Numbered from the stretch's first letter, positions 15,758-25,232 are shown. The stretch is 50,464 nt of DNA from an uncultured Ruminococcus sp. (GCA_900066355.1 FMEL01000008.1:107369-157832); one strand, 5' to 3'. A program made the numbers and translations. Notes: generated by a model from the sequence alone, not told the origin.

Positions 15758-18034
15758 TCAGATCAGTCCTGCTTTTTTGAATCCGTCAATCAGACGCTGT
15801 GGCGTCAGTGGATTCTCATTGAATGCCACACCGGTTGCATGAAGCACTGCATTACGGATTGCCGGTGCACTCGGAATTGCCGGTGGCTCCCCAAGTGCTT
15901 TATTTCCATATGGTCCCATCGGATCATCCATTTCCACAAAGTCGGCTTTGATGTCCGGCGTATCCAGCATCGTCATCAGTTTATAGTCAAGAAGATTACC
16001 ATTTAAAGGTCTTCCTGTCTTTTCATCAAGAATCAACTGTTCACTGATGCCATAGCCCATGCCCATCGACATACCACCATGCACCTGCATTTCGGCAAGC
16101 TGTGGATTCAGAAGTTTTCCACTGTCATGCACATTGATGATATGAAGGATCTTTATCTTTCCAAGTTTGATGTCGACTTCAACTTCGGCAAAACAACAGC
16201 CGGTTGCAATCGTATTTTTCTTTACCTGTTCAGATACTTCTGCTGTCAGTACAGAAGAATTCGTCAGGCTGTAATAACTTTCTTCTGCCAGTGCAGCAAG
16301 TGAAATTGCCTGTTCTTCACCTGCCCAGATCCAGTTATCATGAAGACTTAATTCTCTGGTATCTACCTCCGGCAGTAAAGTCTTTGCATAAGCCAGAATC
16401 TTGTCTCTTAAAATTTCTGCACAGTGTTTCACTGCCGTTCCTGTTACAAAAGACTGTCTGGAAGCATACGCTCCCGTGTCAAACGGAGATACATCGGTAT
16501 CCTGCACAGTCTGGATGTGTACATGAGCCATATCTGTCTGAAGTGTCTCTGCAACCATCTGTGAAAATACCGTATCCGCTCCCTGTCCGATCTCCGTTGC
16601 ACCAAGCTGGAGCTGCACACTGCCATCCTGATTCAGTGAAAGACGTGCCCCTGCGATTTCCAGTGAAATCGGCCATACACCGGTTTTATACGAAAACAGA
16701 GCCATTCCGACTCCCCGGCGTACCGCTCCTGTCTGCTTTGCATATTTTTTTCTTTTTTCATCCCAGTGAATGTATTCCGCACCCTTTTTCAGACATTCAA
16801 AAATACCGTTCGTATTTGCAGCGATCGGTTTCAGATAACGGTCTTCATAATATCCTTCAATTAAGTTTTTCCTGCGGAATTCCAGTGGATCCATGTGGAT
16901 TGCTTCTGCCACATCATCCATAAAGCTCTCTATTGCGAAGCATACCTGCGGAATTCCATAACCACGCATTGCACCACCTACCGGTGTGTTGGTATAGATC
17001 GTATAAGCCTCTCCACGGATATTCGGACAGGCATATTGCAGTCTCCATGAAGTCAGACCGTTCGCCGCAATCGCATGGCCATGTGATGCATAAGCGCCCT
17101 GATTGGAATATGAATGCATATCCTTTGCAACAAGTTTTCCTTCTTTATCCACACCTGCGGCAAGATCAAATTCAATAGCATGACGGGTTCTGGTATTGCA
17201 GAAAGTTTCTTCTCTGCTGACATCCAGTTTGACCGGTCTGCCGCCCACCTGCGTTGTCAGGAAAGCATTCAGTGGTTCATATAAGACATCCTGCTTATTT
17301 CCAAATCCACCTCCGATATATGGCTTGATCACACGGATATTGCCCCATGGGATTCCAAGTGCCTGACCAATGACACGACGCACGATATGCGGAATCTGCG
17401 TAGATGTCACAACCACGATCCGTCCTTTTTCCATATAGGCATACGAAATCGGGTTTTCGATATGACAATGCTGTACGATTGGAGTCTTGTATGTGCCTTT
17501 TACCACCGTTTCGGCTTCTTCCATACCTTTATCGACATCTCCGATAAAATAATTTGAACGGGCAAGTACGTTATCTTTTTTATCGAAATGAATCGGCGGT
17601 TTACTTCCATACATGGATTTACGCGGATGAATCTCAACCGGATATTCCTCATATTCTACTTTGATCTTTTTCAACGCTCTGGATGCAATAATTTCATCCT
17701 CTGCAACAACCGCTGCAATATCATCTCCATAATAGCGCACACGACCAGTCAGCAGATTCCTGTCTGCCACGTCCTGATGTGCCAGTTCCACAGACCATGG
17801 ATGTCCCGGTGTCGGATAGCAATGATCCGGGACATCATGGAACGTCACAACCTTCACCACCCCTTCCATGCTCTCGGCCTCACTTGTATCAATAGATTTT
17901 ACGATTCCATTTCCAATTGTTGCATGCAGCACTTTCGCCACCAGACATCTTTTCGGAAGTAGATCTTCTGTAAATTTTGCTCTTCCGGTGACTTTCTCAT
18001 ATGCGTCTACACGCGGAACACTTTTTCCAATCAT
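15758..18034 (-). CDS. xdhA: Molybdenum-binding subunit of xanthine-dehydrogenase-type enzyme (XdhA-like)
   Basis: 758 residues, close to E. coli XdhA (752). The N-terminal domain has IGKSVPRVDAYEKVTGRAKF. Mo-cofactor motifs include IGGGFGNKQD (near 245), a GGAMRGYGIPQVCFA loop, and GATEIGQGADTVFSQ. The catalytic glutamate lies near the C-terminus in KALGEPPAIPSAPAI. No in-frame TGA is needed, so any selenium would be a labile Mo ligand, not selenocysteine. It forms an alpha-beta-gamma complex with the next two genes. Substrate identity (xanthine, hypoxanthine or another purine) cannot be read from sequence. The enzyme has its own FAD subunit, unlike the Mo enzyme encoded upstream, so the two probably use different electron acceptors. 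Confidence 0.93.
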   Translation of the reverse strand: MIGKSVPRVDAYEKVTGRAKFTEDLLPKRCLVAKVLHATIGNGIVKSIDTSEAESMEGVVKVVTFHDVPDHCYPTPGHPWSVELAHQDVADRNLLTGRVRYYGDDIAAVVAEDEIIASRALKKIKVEYEEYPVEIHPRKSMYGSKPPIHFDKKDNVLARSNYFIGDVDKGMEEAETVVKGTYKTPIVQHCHIENPISYAYMEKGRIVVVTSTQIPHIVRRVIGQALGIPWGNIRVIKPYIGGGFGNKQDVLYEPLNAFLTTQVGGRPVKLDVSREETFCNTRTRHAIEFDLAAGVDKEGKLVAKDMHSYSNQGAYASHGHAIAANGLTSWRLQYACPNIRGEAYTIYTNTPVGGAMRGYGIPQVCFAIESFMDDVAEAIHMDPLEFRRKNLIEGYYEDRYLKPIAANTNGIFECLKKGAEYIHWDEKRKKYAKQTGAVRRGVGMALFSYKTGVWPISLEIAGARLSLNQDGSVQLQLGATEIGQGADTVFSQMVAETLQTDMAHVHIQTVQDTDVSPFDTGAYASRQSFVTGTAVKHCAEILRDKILAYAKTLLPEVDTRELSLHDNWIWAGEEQAISLAALAEESYYSLTNSSVLTAEVSEQVKKNTIATGCCFAEVEVDIKLGKIKILHIINVHDSGKLLNPQLAEMQVHGGMSMGMGYGISEQLILDEKTGRPLNGNLLDYKLMTMLDTPDIKADFVEMDDPMGPYGNKALGEPPAIPSAPAIRNAVLHATGVAFNENPLTPQRLIDGFKKAGLI

Positions 18035-18114
18035 GATTACTCACCTTCTTCATAAAATTTTCTCAATAAAATCTTTTGAATAGAAAAAAGAACTTACCTG
18101 TTAAAATACTTCTG

Positions 18115-18606
18115 TCATTTTACTTCTGTATATATTCCGCGCAGATCATAAATTGCATGCTGTGGACATTTCACCGCGCACATCCCACAGCTTAAACACA
18201 GTTCTTCATTTATCACGGCATGATTCTCTGTAACCCGAATGGCACCTGCCGTACAGGTCTTTTCACAGATACCGCAACCGATACAGCTTACTTCACACTG
18301 TTTCTTTGCCGCTGCTCCTTTGCTCTTATTGGAGCATTTTACAACAATATAGTTTGCACACTCATGAATGTGAATGATCTCCTGCGGACAGACTTTTGCA
18401 CATTTCCCACAGGCAATACATTTCTCCTCATCCACTTCTGCCACACCATATTCATTTAGAAAAATTGCCCCGAATTTACATGCCTGTACGCAGTCGCCAC
18501 AGCCGATACAGCCGTCTGTACACCCCTTTTCACCTTTTACCGCCCTGCACCCGCCATTACACGCCACAAGGGCTGCACGGTATGGAAATCTTTTTTTCAC
18601 AGCCAT
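18115..18606 (-). CDS. Ferredoxin with four [4Fe-4S] motifs
   Basis: 163 residues. Four CxxCxxC..C motifs occur in order: CIGCGDCVQAC, CIACGKCAKVCP, CIGCGICEKTC and CLSCGMCAVKCP, preceded by ACNGGC. The arrangement resembles the iron-sulfur part of RnfB or a polyferredoxin, without a membrane anchor. The ATG at 18606 is chosen over an upstream in-frame start because the extra 45 residues are antisense-like and overlap the upstream Mo-enzyme gene, whose stop lies only one base before this ATG. It is probably an electron wire between the flavin-free Mo enzyme upstream and a soluble acceptor or YgfK; this is inferred from order in the operon. Confidence 0.85.
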   Translation of the reverse strand: MAVKKRFPYRAALVACNGGCRAVKGEKGCTDGCIGCGDCVQACKFGAIFLNEYGVAEVDEEKCIACGKCAKVCPQEIIHIHECANYIVVKCSNKSKGAAAKKQCEVSCIGCGICEKTCTAGAIRVTENHAVINEELCLSCGMCAVKCPQHAIYDLRGIYTEVK

Positions 18607-18607
18607 A

Positions 18608-21190
18608 TCACCACTTCCTTTCGTATGGTGTATCTGCAAGCGGCAGACTGTATCTCCGCACTCCATCATAACGGAAATAAGCATCTGCAATCGCCGGTGC
18701 TGTAGGAATCGAAGTAATTTCTCCGATACCGATTGCGCCACATGCTACATTTAATCCCGGCTTATCTACAACAATTGCTTTTATCTTCGGAACTTCATGA
18801 GCACGGAACAATCCGAGTGACCCATATTTCTGGATTGGCCTGCAGTTTTCATCAATCGGATATTTTTCTCTGAGTGCATATCCCATCGACATTACAACAC
18901 CACCTTCAATCTGACCTTCGCAGGACAGCGGATTGACTGCTTTACCGACATCATGTGCCGCAACAATATGTTCCAGCTCACCGGTATTTTTATCCAGTAT
19001 GCACATCTGCGTTGCATATCCATATGCTACATGTGAAACCGGATTCGGTACATTGGCTCCAAGTGGATCTGTCTTTGCAAGATATTCTCCGTAATACACG
19101 TTTCCCTTCATATCACTCAAACTTTTCCCCGTTTTTCGGTCTTCCATCAGCTTTTCACAGGCTCTCCGGCATGCTTCTCCGGTGATCAGTGTCTGTCTCG
19201 AGCCGGACGTTGTACCGGAATCCGGTGCGATCCAGGTATTGCTTCTCTCGTATACGATATCCTGATGTTTCAGATCTGTATTGGTCACAACCATCTGTAC
19301 AAGAACTGTACCGAGTCCCTGACCGATGCAGGATGCTCCGGAATAAATATGCAGCTTCTCATCGTCTTCTACGATCAGCTTCACACGTCCGGTATCCGGG
19401 ATGCCAACGCCGACACCGGCATTTTTCATTGCACATCCGATTCCGACCGGTTTGCCCTCTGCCAGAGCCGCTTCATAATCTTCCTTAACCGCCTCCAGTG
19501 TCTCAATAAGACCGGTAGACTCATCTACGATCTGACCATTCGGAAGCACTTCTCCCGGACGTATCGCATTGCGGTAACGAATTTCCCAAGGGGTGATTCC
19601 CACTTTATCTGCCATCATATTCAGAAGTGTTTCTGTTGCAAAACAGGTCTGGGTGACACCAAATCCGCGAAAAGCACCCGCCGGTGGATTATTTGTATAG
19701 TAGGCAGTACCTTCAATTTCGAAATTCTCATAATGATATGGTCCTGCCGCATGCGTACAGGCACGTTCAAGCACAGGTCCGCCAAGAGATGCATATGCTC
19801 CGGTATCAGAAAATACAGTAGCTTTTACTCCCATGATATTTCCATGTTCATCACATCCCATTGTCATATCCATATAGAACGGATGACGTTTCGGATGCAC
19901 CAGAAGGGACTCTGCCCTGGTCAGTTTTACTTTGACCGGTTTTTTCGTCACATAAGTGAGAAGTGCTGCCAGATGCTGAACCGTCATATCTTCTTTTCCA
20001 CCGAATCCGCCTCCGACCAGTGCATTCTGTACTTTTACTTTGTCCGTTCCAAGAACAAGGGAACATTCATGCAGCGTCTGGTGTGCAGACTGATCCGTCG
20101 AATAAATAAATACATCTCCGTCTTCATCATAAAATGCAACCGCGCATTCCGGTTCCAGAAAAGCATGTTCTGTCCACGGTGTCTCAAAGTGATGTGAAAT
20201 CACATATTTAGAATTGTGAATGGCTTCTTCTGCATTTCCACGGCTGATATGTTTATGCGCACAGATATTATTTTCTTCTTCGTCAAACACCTTATGTGCG
20301 TCCGGTGCAGCCGCCTCTTCAATCGTGTGTACAGGTGGCAGTACTTCGTATTCTACTTTTATCAGTTTCTTTGCTTTTTCCGCTGTTTCTCTGTCCTTCG
20401 CAGCAACCAGTGCAATCGCATCTCCAAGATAATGTGTAAGGCCACCTACCGGAATCAGCGTATACTGATCATGTTTCAGATGTCCGATCTTGTTCTCTCC
20501 CGGTATATCTTCAGCAGTCACAACAGCTTCTACACCATCAAGTGCTCTGGCTTTGGATGTATCAATAGAAAGGACTCTGGCACGCGCATATTTACTTCGA
20601 AGTGCTGCTCCATAAAGCATCCCATCAAGATAAAAATCATCCGGATATTTACCGGCTCCAAGCACTTTTTCTTCTACATCGATCCTTGCAACACGGTTTC
20701 CAAGTGTCCAGTTCTGATCTCCATCATCCGGAATGACACCAGTATCCAGAATTTTTGCTGCAATTCGAACTGCATCCATAATCTTTACATAACCGGTACA
20801 GCGGCAGTAGTTATTTCGCAGTGCATACCGAATCTCATTATCAGAGGGCTTTTTATTTACGTCCAGAAGCGCCTTTGTGCACATCACCATTCCCGGGATA
20901 CAGAAGCCACACTGTACAGCCCCCGCCTTTCCGTATGCATAAGTATAAACCTGTTCTTCCCATTCTGTCAGACCTTCCACCGTGATCACTTCCCTGCCTT
21001 CCAGCAAATCCGTATCCGGGACACATGCCTTACAGGTCTTTCCGTCAATGATCACGGTGCAGGCTCCACATGCCCCTTCACTACATCCATCCTTCACTGA
21101 AGTCAGATGCAGTTCATCCCGCAGAAATCGTAACAGTTTTTGATTTTTTTCAGTCTGAACAGTCCTGCCGTTCACCTTAAATGTTGCCAT
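18608..21190 (-). CDS. xdhD: Selenium-dependent xanthine-dehydrogenase-like Mo enzyme with fused 2x[2Fe-2S] domain
   Basis: 860 residues. Positions 1 to about 150 carry the two Fe-S domains (CSEGACGACTV; then QCGFCIPGMVMC and NNYCRCTGYVK). The remainder is the Mo-binding part: ALVGGGFGGKEDMTVQ, NPPAGAFRGFGVTQ, SGASCIGQGLGTVL, and IGEITSIPTAPAI with the catalytic Glu. There is no FAD domain. The layout and length fit the Se-dependent xanthine dehydrogenase family (E. coli XdhD type, though XdhD is longer). It probably oxidises a purine (hypoxanthine, xanthine or 2,8-dioxopurine) and sends electrons to the adjacent ferredoxin/YgfK. The ATG at 21190 has AGGAG 7 bases upstream; the upstream start at 21208 is not supported. 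Confidence 0.9.
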   Translation of the reverse strand: MATFKVNGRTVQTEKNQKLLRFLRDELHLTSVKDGCSEGACGACTVIIDGKTCKACVPDTDLLEGREVITVEGLTEWEEQVYTYAYGKAGAVQCGFCIPGMVMCTKALLDVNKKPSDNEIRYALRNNYCRCTGYVKIMDAVRIAAKILDTGVIPDDGDQNWTLGNRVARIDVEEKVLGAGKYPDDFYLDGMLYGAALRSKYARARVLSIDTSKARALDGVEAVVTAEDIPGENKIGHLKHDQYTLIPVGGLTHYLGDAIALVAAKDRETAEKAKKLIKVEYEVLPPVHTIEEAAAPDAHKVFDEEENNICAHKHISRGNAEEAIHNSKYVISHHFETPWTEHAFLEPECAVAFYDEDGDVFIYSTDQSAHQTLHECSLVLGTDKVKVQNALVGGGFGGKEDMTVQHLAALLTYVTKKPVKVKLTRAESLLVHPKRHPFYMDMTMGCDEHGNIMGVKATVFSDTGAYASLGGPVLERACTHAAGPYHYENFEIEGTAYYTNNPPAGAFRGFGVTQTCFATETLLNMMADKVGITPWEIRYRNAIRPGEVLPNGQIVDESTGLIETLEAVKEDYEAALAEGKPVGIGCAMKNAGVGVGIPDTGRVKLIVEDDEKLHIYSGASCIGQGLGTVLVQMVVTNTDLKHQDIVYERSNTWIAPDSGTTSGSRQTLITGEACRRACEKLMEDRKTGKSLSDMKGNVYYGEYLAKTDPLGANVPNPVSHVAYGYATQMCILDKNTGELEHIVAAHDVGKAVNPLSCEGQIEGGVVMSMGYALREKYPIDENCRPIQKYGSLGLFRAHEVPKIKAIVVDKPGLNVACGAIGIGEITSIPTAPAIADAYFRYDGVRRYSLPLADTPYERKW

Positions 21191-21254
21191 AGCGGCTCTC
21201 CTTTTCACTACTTATATGATATCTGCGGATTTTTCAGTATGAATTTCCCTGATA

Positions 21255-23009
21255 TCACATAAGCAGATATGTATAATCGTCAATCACAGTACACATCAGT
21301 TTGCCGAGATCCTCACTAAGCATTTCTGATGGCTGGTCAGCTTTTACTTTTTCCTGTCTGTCTCCGATACGTACCAGTACCTCTTTTGTTTCGGCATCAA
21401 TTACGGTAAATCCATTATTGGTGCTGTCCTCCATATCTTCTTCTGTTGCAAATAACGTAAATTTGTCTTTATACGGCGCACCTGCATACTGACAGAAAGA
21501 GCGACAGTTTCCACATTCATTGCACATATAATCTACGTGAAGAATCTGCAAAAGTTCCATCTCCGGCACTTCGATCAGCACATTTGCACGGTTTGGACAT
21601 ACGTCTGCACAGTTTCCACAGACACGTTTATGTCCGGTAAATTCTTTCTTTTCTCCAACACCATTCTTTTTCAGACAGTCCAGAAGCGGTGACTTTTCTT
21701 CGGTACGTTTACCGGCTGCTTTCCTGCCTGTTTTGCGATAATGCGCATCTGTAAGTGAATCCTCTGCAAGTTTCTTCAGTGTTTCAACCTGAACCTCTCC
21801 ACATTTTCCGATTTCACAGCTATCTGCTTTCTCGGCAATTTTGGTCATCCATTTATATCCGCCCGGTTTCAGAAGTACTGTTGCAACTGTAACCGGCCAG
21901 ATGCCGCAGTCTACAATCTGATCAATATTTTTCTGGTCTGCCCCTCCGGAGAAAGACATCGGAAGTTTTCCGTCAAAAGATTCTGCAAGTCGTGACGCAA
22001 CTGAAATAGAAAGCGGGAACAGCGCTTTACCGGACATATACATTTCTTCTCCCGGAAGTTCCTGTCTCTTAATATCAACAGGAAATGTATTGGTCAGCTT
22101 CACTCCGAAAGAAAGCCCTTCCTGTGCAGCGGTTTCCATCAGACGTTTCAGCATCGGAACTGCGTCCTCATACTGCAGGTCATCTTTGAAATGGAAATCC
22201 GTAAATGCCATATAATCATAGCCAAGATCATCCATTGCCTTTCTCACAAATTCATAGCCAAGAAGTGTCGGATTACATTTTACGTAAGTATTAATATGCT
22301 TCTCTTTCAGAAGATACCGCACGATATTTTCAATTTCCTGCGGTGGACATCCGTGCATTGTAGAAAGTGTAATGGAATTACAGACTTTTGCAGGAATTGC
22401 TTCGACATCTTCTTTTGTCACATGTTCAAATAGACTGATATGCTCCAGAAGCCACTGTTTGCATTCTTTGAAGATTGCCGTATCTCCAGCATCTTTCAGT
22501 CCTTCAATAAAGTCATCGATCTTTTTGTCTTTGATGCCTTCAAGGTTATAGCCACAGGACATATTAAACTGGAATCCATCCGGGCTTCCAATACCAAATT
22601 CTTTTGCAATCACATGAATAAGAATCCAGCCTTTAATATATTCTTCCATTGCCTGCGGTACATAAAGTTCCGTCGACCATTCACAGTTGTATGCTTCATC
22701 TTCTGCCACGATACATGGCTTCGGGATGCATGCAGAAAGCTCCTGTCCATCCATTTTCTGTACGGTTTTTAATTCAAAAAATCTGGCACCTGCGATATAT
22801 GCAGCCACAAGATTCTGTGCGAGCTGTGTATGTGGACCTGCTGCCGGTCCTACCGGATTTTCAAGTTTTCTTCCGAATATTTCGATTGTTTTTGACTGAT
22901 CAGCCACATAAGCTTTCTGAATACCAAACACCTGACCTGTTTTTTTATATTCATTCAAGATCCATTCCATCAACTGTCCGAATGGAATGCTTTTCATAAT
23001 ATCACTCAT
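21255..23009 (-). CDS. ygfK: Short YgfK-type flavin/Fe-S oxidoreductase
   Basis: 584 residues. The first 400 or so match the dihydropyrimidine/dihydroorotate-dehydrogenase-like barrel of YgfK (LENPVGPAAGPHTQLAQN, FELKTVQKMDG, FNMSCGYNLEGI, SFSGGADQKNID). A Lys-rich linker is followed by a C-terminal Fe-S domain: C464, C467 and C471 (CGNCADVCPNRAN), then C496, C499, C502 and C506. E. coli YgfK is about 1030 residues because a GltD-like FAD/NAD(P) module sits between barrel and ferredoxin; here only a linker of about 60 residues remains. The barrel may reduce a dioxopurine ring, with electrons from the Mo enzymes rather than from NAD(P)H. GGGAGG precedes the ATG. It is second in the operon. Confidence 0.88.
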   Translation of the reverse strand: MSDIMKSIPFGQLMEWILNEYKKTGQVFGIQKAYVADQSKTIEIFGRKLENPVGPAAGPHTQLAQNLVAAYIAGARFFELKTVQKMDGQELSACIPKPCIVAEDEAYNCEWSTELYVPQAMEEYIKGWILIHVIAKEFGIGSPDGFQFNMSCGYNLEGIKDKKIDDFIEGLKDAGDTAIFKECKQWLLEHISLFEHVTKEDVEAIPAKVCNSITLSTMHGCPPQEIENIVRYLLKEKHINTYVKCNPTLLGYEFVRKAMDDLGYDYMAFTDFHFKDDLQYEDAVPMLKRLMETAAQEGLSFGVKLTNTFPVDIKRQELPGEEMYMSGKALFPLSISVASRLAESFDGKLPMSFSGGADQKNIDQIVDCGIWPVTVATVLLKPGGYKWMTKIAEKADSCEIGKCGEVQVETLKKLAEDSLTDAHYRKTGRKAAGKRTEEKSPLLDCLKKNGVGEKKEFTGHKRVCGNCADVCPNRANVLIEVPEMELLQILHVDYMCNECGNCRSFCQYAGAPYKDKFTLFATEEDMEDSTNNGFTVIDAETKEVLVRIGDRQEKVKADQPSEMLSEDLGKLMCTVIDDYTYLLM

Positions 23010-23076
23010 ATTATATCCTCCCTGAATTCCTTCCTCATCTCATCAGAAAAATAAATGTTACTGTTCAAAGATAATA

Positions 23077-24408
23077 TCACGCGTTGATATCCTCAGCCAG
23101 TTCTTTTGCCGCCTGGCGGCAGTCTGCCATAATCTTTTCCTCATCACATACCAGCACTTCACGGTCTTTCATCAGAATTTCTCCGTTACATACAGTTGTC
23201 TGCACCATACTTCCGTTTACTCCGAACAAAAGATGGCTGTTACAATTGGATGCATCCATCGGTGTCAGCGGATCATAATCGATCACGATCACATCGGCCG
23301 CTGCTCCCACTTTCAGGATGCCCAGTGTTTTCTTAAAATAACGGTTTGCAATCTTTGCATTTCCCTCAAACAGCATCTGCGGAATTTCACTCCATGCTGC
23401 TGTCGGATCACAGAGATGGTGTTTATGCAGAATGTTTGCCACTTTCCAGGACTCCATCATATCATGGGTATATCCGTCTGTACCAAGGCCCGTCAGAATG
23501 CCCTTGTGTACCAGTTCCATCGTTGGAGGACATCCACAGGCATTCCCCATATTCGATTCCGGATTGTGCACTACCATTGTATCTGTCTCTTTAATCAGTT
23601 CCATCTCGTGCTCATTGATATAGATACAATGTCCGAGAAGTGTCTTCGGTCCAAGGATATTCCAGTCATAAAGGCGGTCAACGATACGTTTGCTGTGCTC
23701 TTTCAGACACTGGTGCAGATCATAAATCCCCTCTGCCACATGGATATGATATCCAACCCCTTCTGGTTTCAGTTCATTACAAAGTGCCATCGTCTCATCA
23801 GAGATCGTAAAAGATGCATGCATTCCCATCATGGCTGCCAGCATATCACTGTCATCTTCCCTCACATGTCGGATGAAATTTACATTCTCCATCACAGATT
23901 CCCGTGATTTTTCCATTCCATCTCTGTCAGATATTTCATAGCAGAGACAGGTACGGACTCCAAGATCCTTCGAAGCTTCTTCGATCATATGAAGAGAACC
24001 TTCGATATGCCCGAAACTTGCATGGTGGTCAAATACTGTTGTCACCCCGTTTTTTATAGAATCAATATATGTTGCGTACGCGGAAAGCTTCGTCTGTTCC
24101 AGTGTCAGATGGCGGTCAATATTCCACCACATCCCGTCCAGAATATCCAGGAAACCTTTCGGGTTATACCCTTTGACGCTTAATCCCCGCGCAAATGCAC
24201 TGTAAATATGTTCATGTACATTAATAAATGCCGGCATGATAATTCCACCGTGCGCATCTGTAAATTCCGCATCCGGATATGTATTCTTTACTTTTTCTGT
24301 TGTACCCACCATGATTATGGTGTTCCCGTCCATTGCCACTGCACCATTTTCGTAAAAAGCATTGGATGCGTCCCGTGTAATCATTCTTCCGTTTCCGATA
24401 ATCCGCAT
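23077..24408 (-). CDS. ssnA: SsnA-type amidohydrolase
   Basis: 443 residues, the same size as E. coli SsnA (442). A beta-sandwich N-terminus (GNGRMITRD, GAVAMDGNTIIMVG) leads to the metal-site strand MPAFINVHEHIYSAFARG. Other metal ligands fall in MHASFTISDETM (His), YHIHVAEG (His-x-His) and GLGTDGYTHDMM (Asp). The family resembles guanine deaminase and chlorohydrolases. In urate degradation it is proposed to open or deaminate a purine-derived intermediate. The ATG at 24408 is chosen because GGGAGG lies 6 bases before it; an upstream ATG at 24441 would place that site inside the gene. It is the first gene of the minus-strand operon, with a promoter at 24487-24515. Confidence 0.92.
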   Translation of the reverse strand: MRIIGNGRMITRDASNAFYENGAVAMDGNTIIMVGTTEKVKNTYPDAEFTDAHGGIIMPAFINVHEHIYSAFARGLSVKGYNPKGFLDILDGMWWNIDRHLTLEQTKLSAYATYIDSIKNGVTTVFDHHASFGHIEGSLHMIEEASKDLGVRTCLCYEISDRDGMEKSRESVMENVNFIRHVREDDSDMLAAMMGMHASFTISDETMALCNELKPEGVGYHIHVAEGIYDLHQCLKEHSKRIVDRLYDWNILGPKTLLGHCIYINEHEMELIKETDTMVVHNPESNMGNACGCPPTMELVHKGILTGLGTDGYTHDMMESWKVANILHKHHLCDPTAAWSEIPQMLFEGNAKIANRYFKKTLGILKVGAAADVIVIDYDPLTPMDASNCNSHLLFGVNGSMVQTTVCNGEILMKDREVLVCDEEKIMADCRQAAKELAEDINA

Positions 24409-24486
24409 ATACGTCCTCCCTGCCTTGTGAAATCTTTCCAATTCACGACAAAATTTCCCATAAGTTTTCGGTGTTTTATACTATAT

Positions 24487-24515
24487 AATGTAACATATTT
24501 TCTATATTATTTCAA
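24487..24515 (-). promoter_or_regulatory. Promoter for the ssnA-to-mocA operon
   Basis: Minus strand: -35 TTGAAA (24510-24515), a 17-bp spacer, and -10 TACATT (24487-24492), about 79 bases before the ssnA ATG. A following TATATAGTATAA stretch could offer an alternative -10. Confidence 0.5.
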
Positions 24516-24574
24516 CCCGATTTGCAATTTCCTTTTGGTGTTCAAAAAAATTTTGTATATTTTAAATAAAAAAA

Positions 24575-24600
24575 CGACGGAACAAAATTCTGCTCCGTCG
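24575..24600. terminator. Terminator after the cob operon
   Basis: Stem CGACGGA/TCCGTCG, extended through a wobble pair, loop about 8-12 bases. On the minus strand it is followed by T7 and AT-rich sequence, so it ends the cobT-cobC transcript. A shorter T5 lies on the plus side. Confidence 0.8.
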
Positions 24601-24638
24601 CTGTTTTTACTATATCATATTTTTGTTCTTCTGAAAAG

Positions 24639-25232
24639 CTATTTTCGTTCTTCCAGAAGCTTCAGATTTCTCCTGTCTTTTTTCCAGAGAACAGGATCAA
24701 GTTCCACAAGATAGCCACATCCATTACCGACATGCCACTCATAAAATTCTTTTTTAGGAAGTGCGTATTGCTCCATAATATTCATGATCGTGCCTCCATG
24801 TACAACCAGTGCTGCCTCCGTAATTTCTTCCCGTATGCATGCAGACACCGCTCTCTGAAAACCTTCCAGATTACGAGTCGCACATTCGTCTTTGCTTTCA
24901 CCACCCGGAAAGGCCAGTATTCCATTGCTGTCTATCCATGCCTGATAGCGTGGATCACCGGAAAGTTCTTTATAATTTTTATTTTCAAATTCTCCAAAAT
25001 CACATTCTGCAAGCTGGTCAATAATCCGGACTTTCGGATCACCAAACAGAATTGCCGCCGTCTCAAGACAACGCTTAAGCGGACTGACAAATACCGCCTG
25101 CGGCTTCGGATATGTAAACTTTCCGAGCAGTTCTCTACCTTCCTCACACAGTGGTTCATCTGTCACTCCGATATAACGCTGATGTCGGTTTCCCTCCGTC
25201 ATTCCATGACGGATCAGCCAGATCTTAAGCAT
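24639..25232 (-). CDS. cobC: Histidine phosphatase, probable alpha-ribazole phosphatase (CobC)
   Basis: 197 residues. The phosphohistidine motif LIRHGMTEGN is at residues 6-15. A second basic site occurs in VSPLKRCLETA. The acidic segment is CDFGEFENKNYKEL, and the second catalytic His is in LVVHGGTIMNI. CobC removes the 5'-phosphate from alpha-ribazole phosphate (or the cobalamin phosphate) in nucleotide-loop assembly. The assignment comes from position as last gene of a cobT-cobU-cobS set; by sequence alone it could be any broad phosphoglycerate-mutase-like phosphatase. Its start overlaps the preceding cobU-like gene by 8 bases. Confidence 0.85.
   Translation of the reverse strand: MLKIWLIRHGMTEGNRHQRYIGVTDEPLCEEGRELLGKFTYPKPQAVFVSPLKRCLETAAILFGDPKVRIIDQLAECDFGEFENKNYKELSGDPRYQAWIDSNGILAFPGGESKDECATRNLEGFQRAVSACIREEITEAALVVHGGTIMNIMEQYALPKKEFYEWHVGNGCGYLVELDPVLWKKDRRNLKLLEERK

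Noticed and set aside
18115..18741. Longer version of the ferredoxin with 45 extra residues
   Set aside because: The extension overlaps the upstream Mo-enzyme gene and has no ribosome binding site. The ATG at 18606 fits the operon spacing.
19265..21100. Two long plus-strand ORFs opposite the Mo enzyme
   Set aside because: Antisense to xdhD, which has unbroken family motifs. The composition (many Cys, His and Ile) is that of a shadow.
15758..21190. Selenocysteine codons in the Se-dependent Mo enzymes
   Set aside because: Both genes read through without in-frame TGA. Selenium in this family is a labile Mo ligand.
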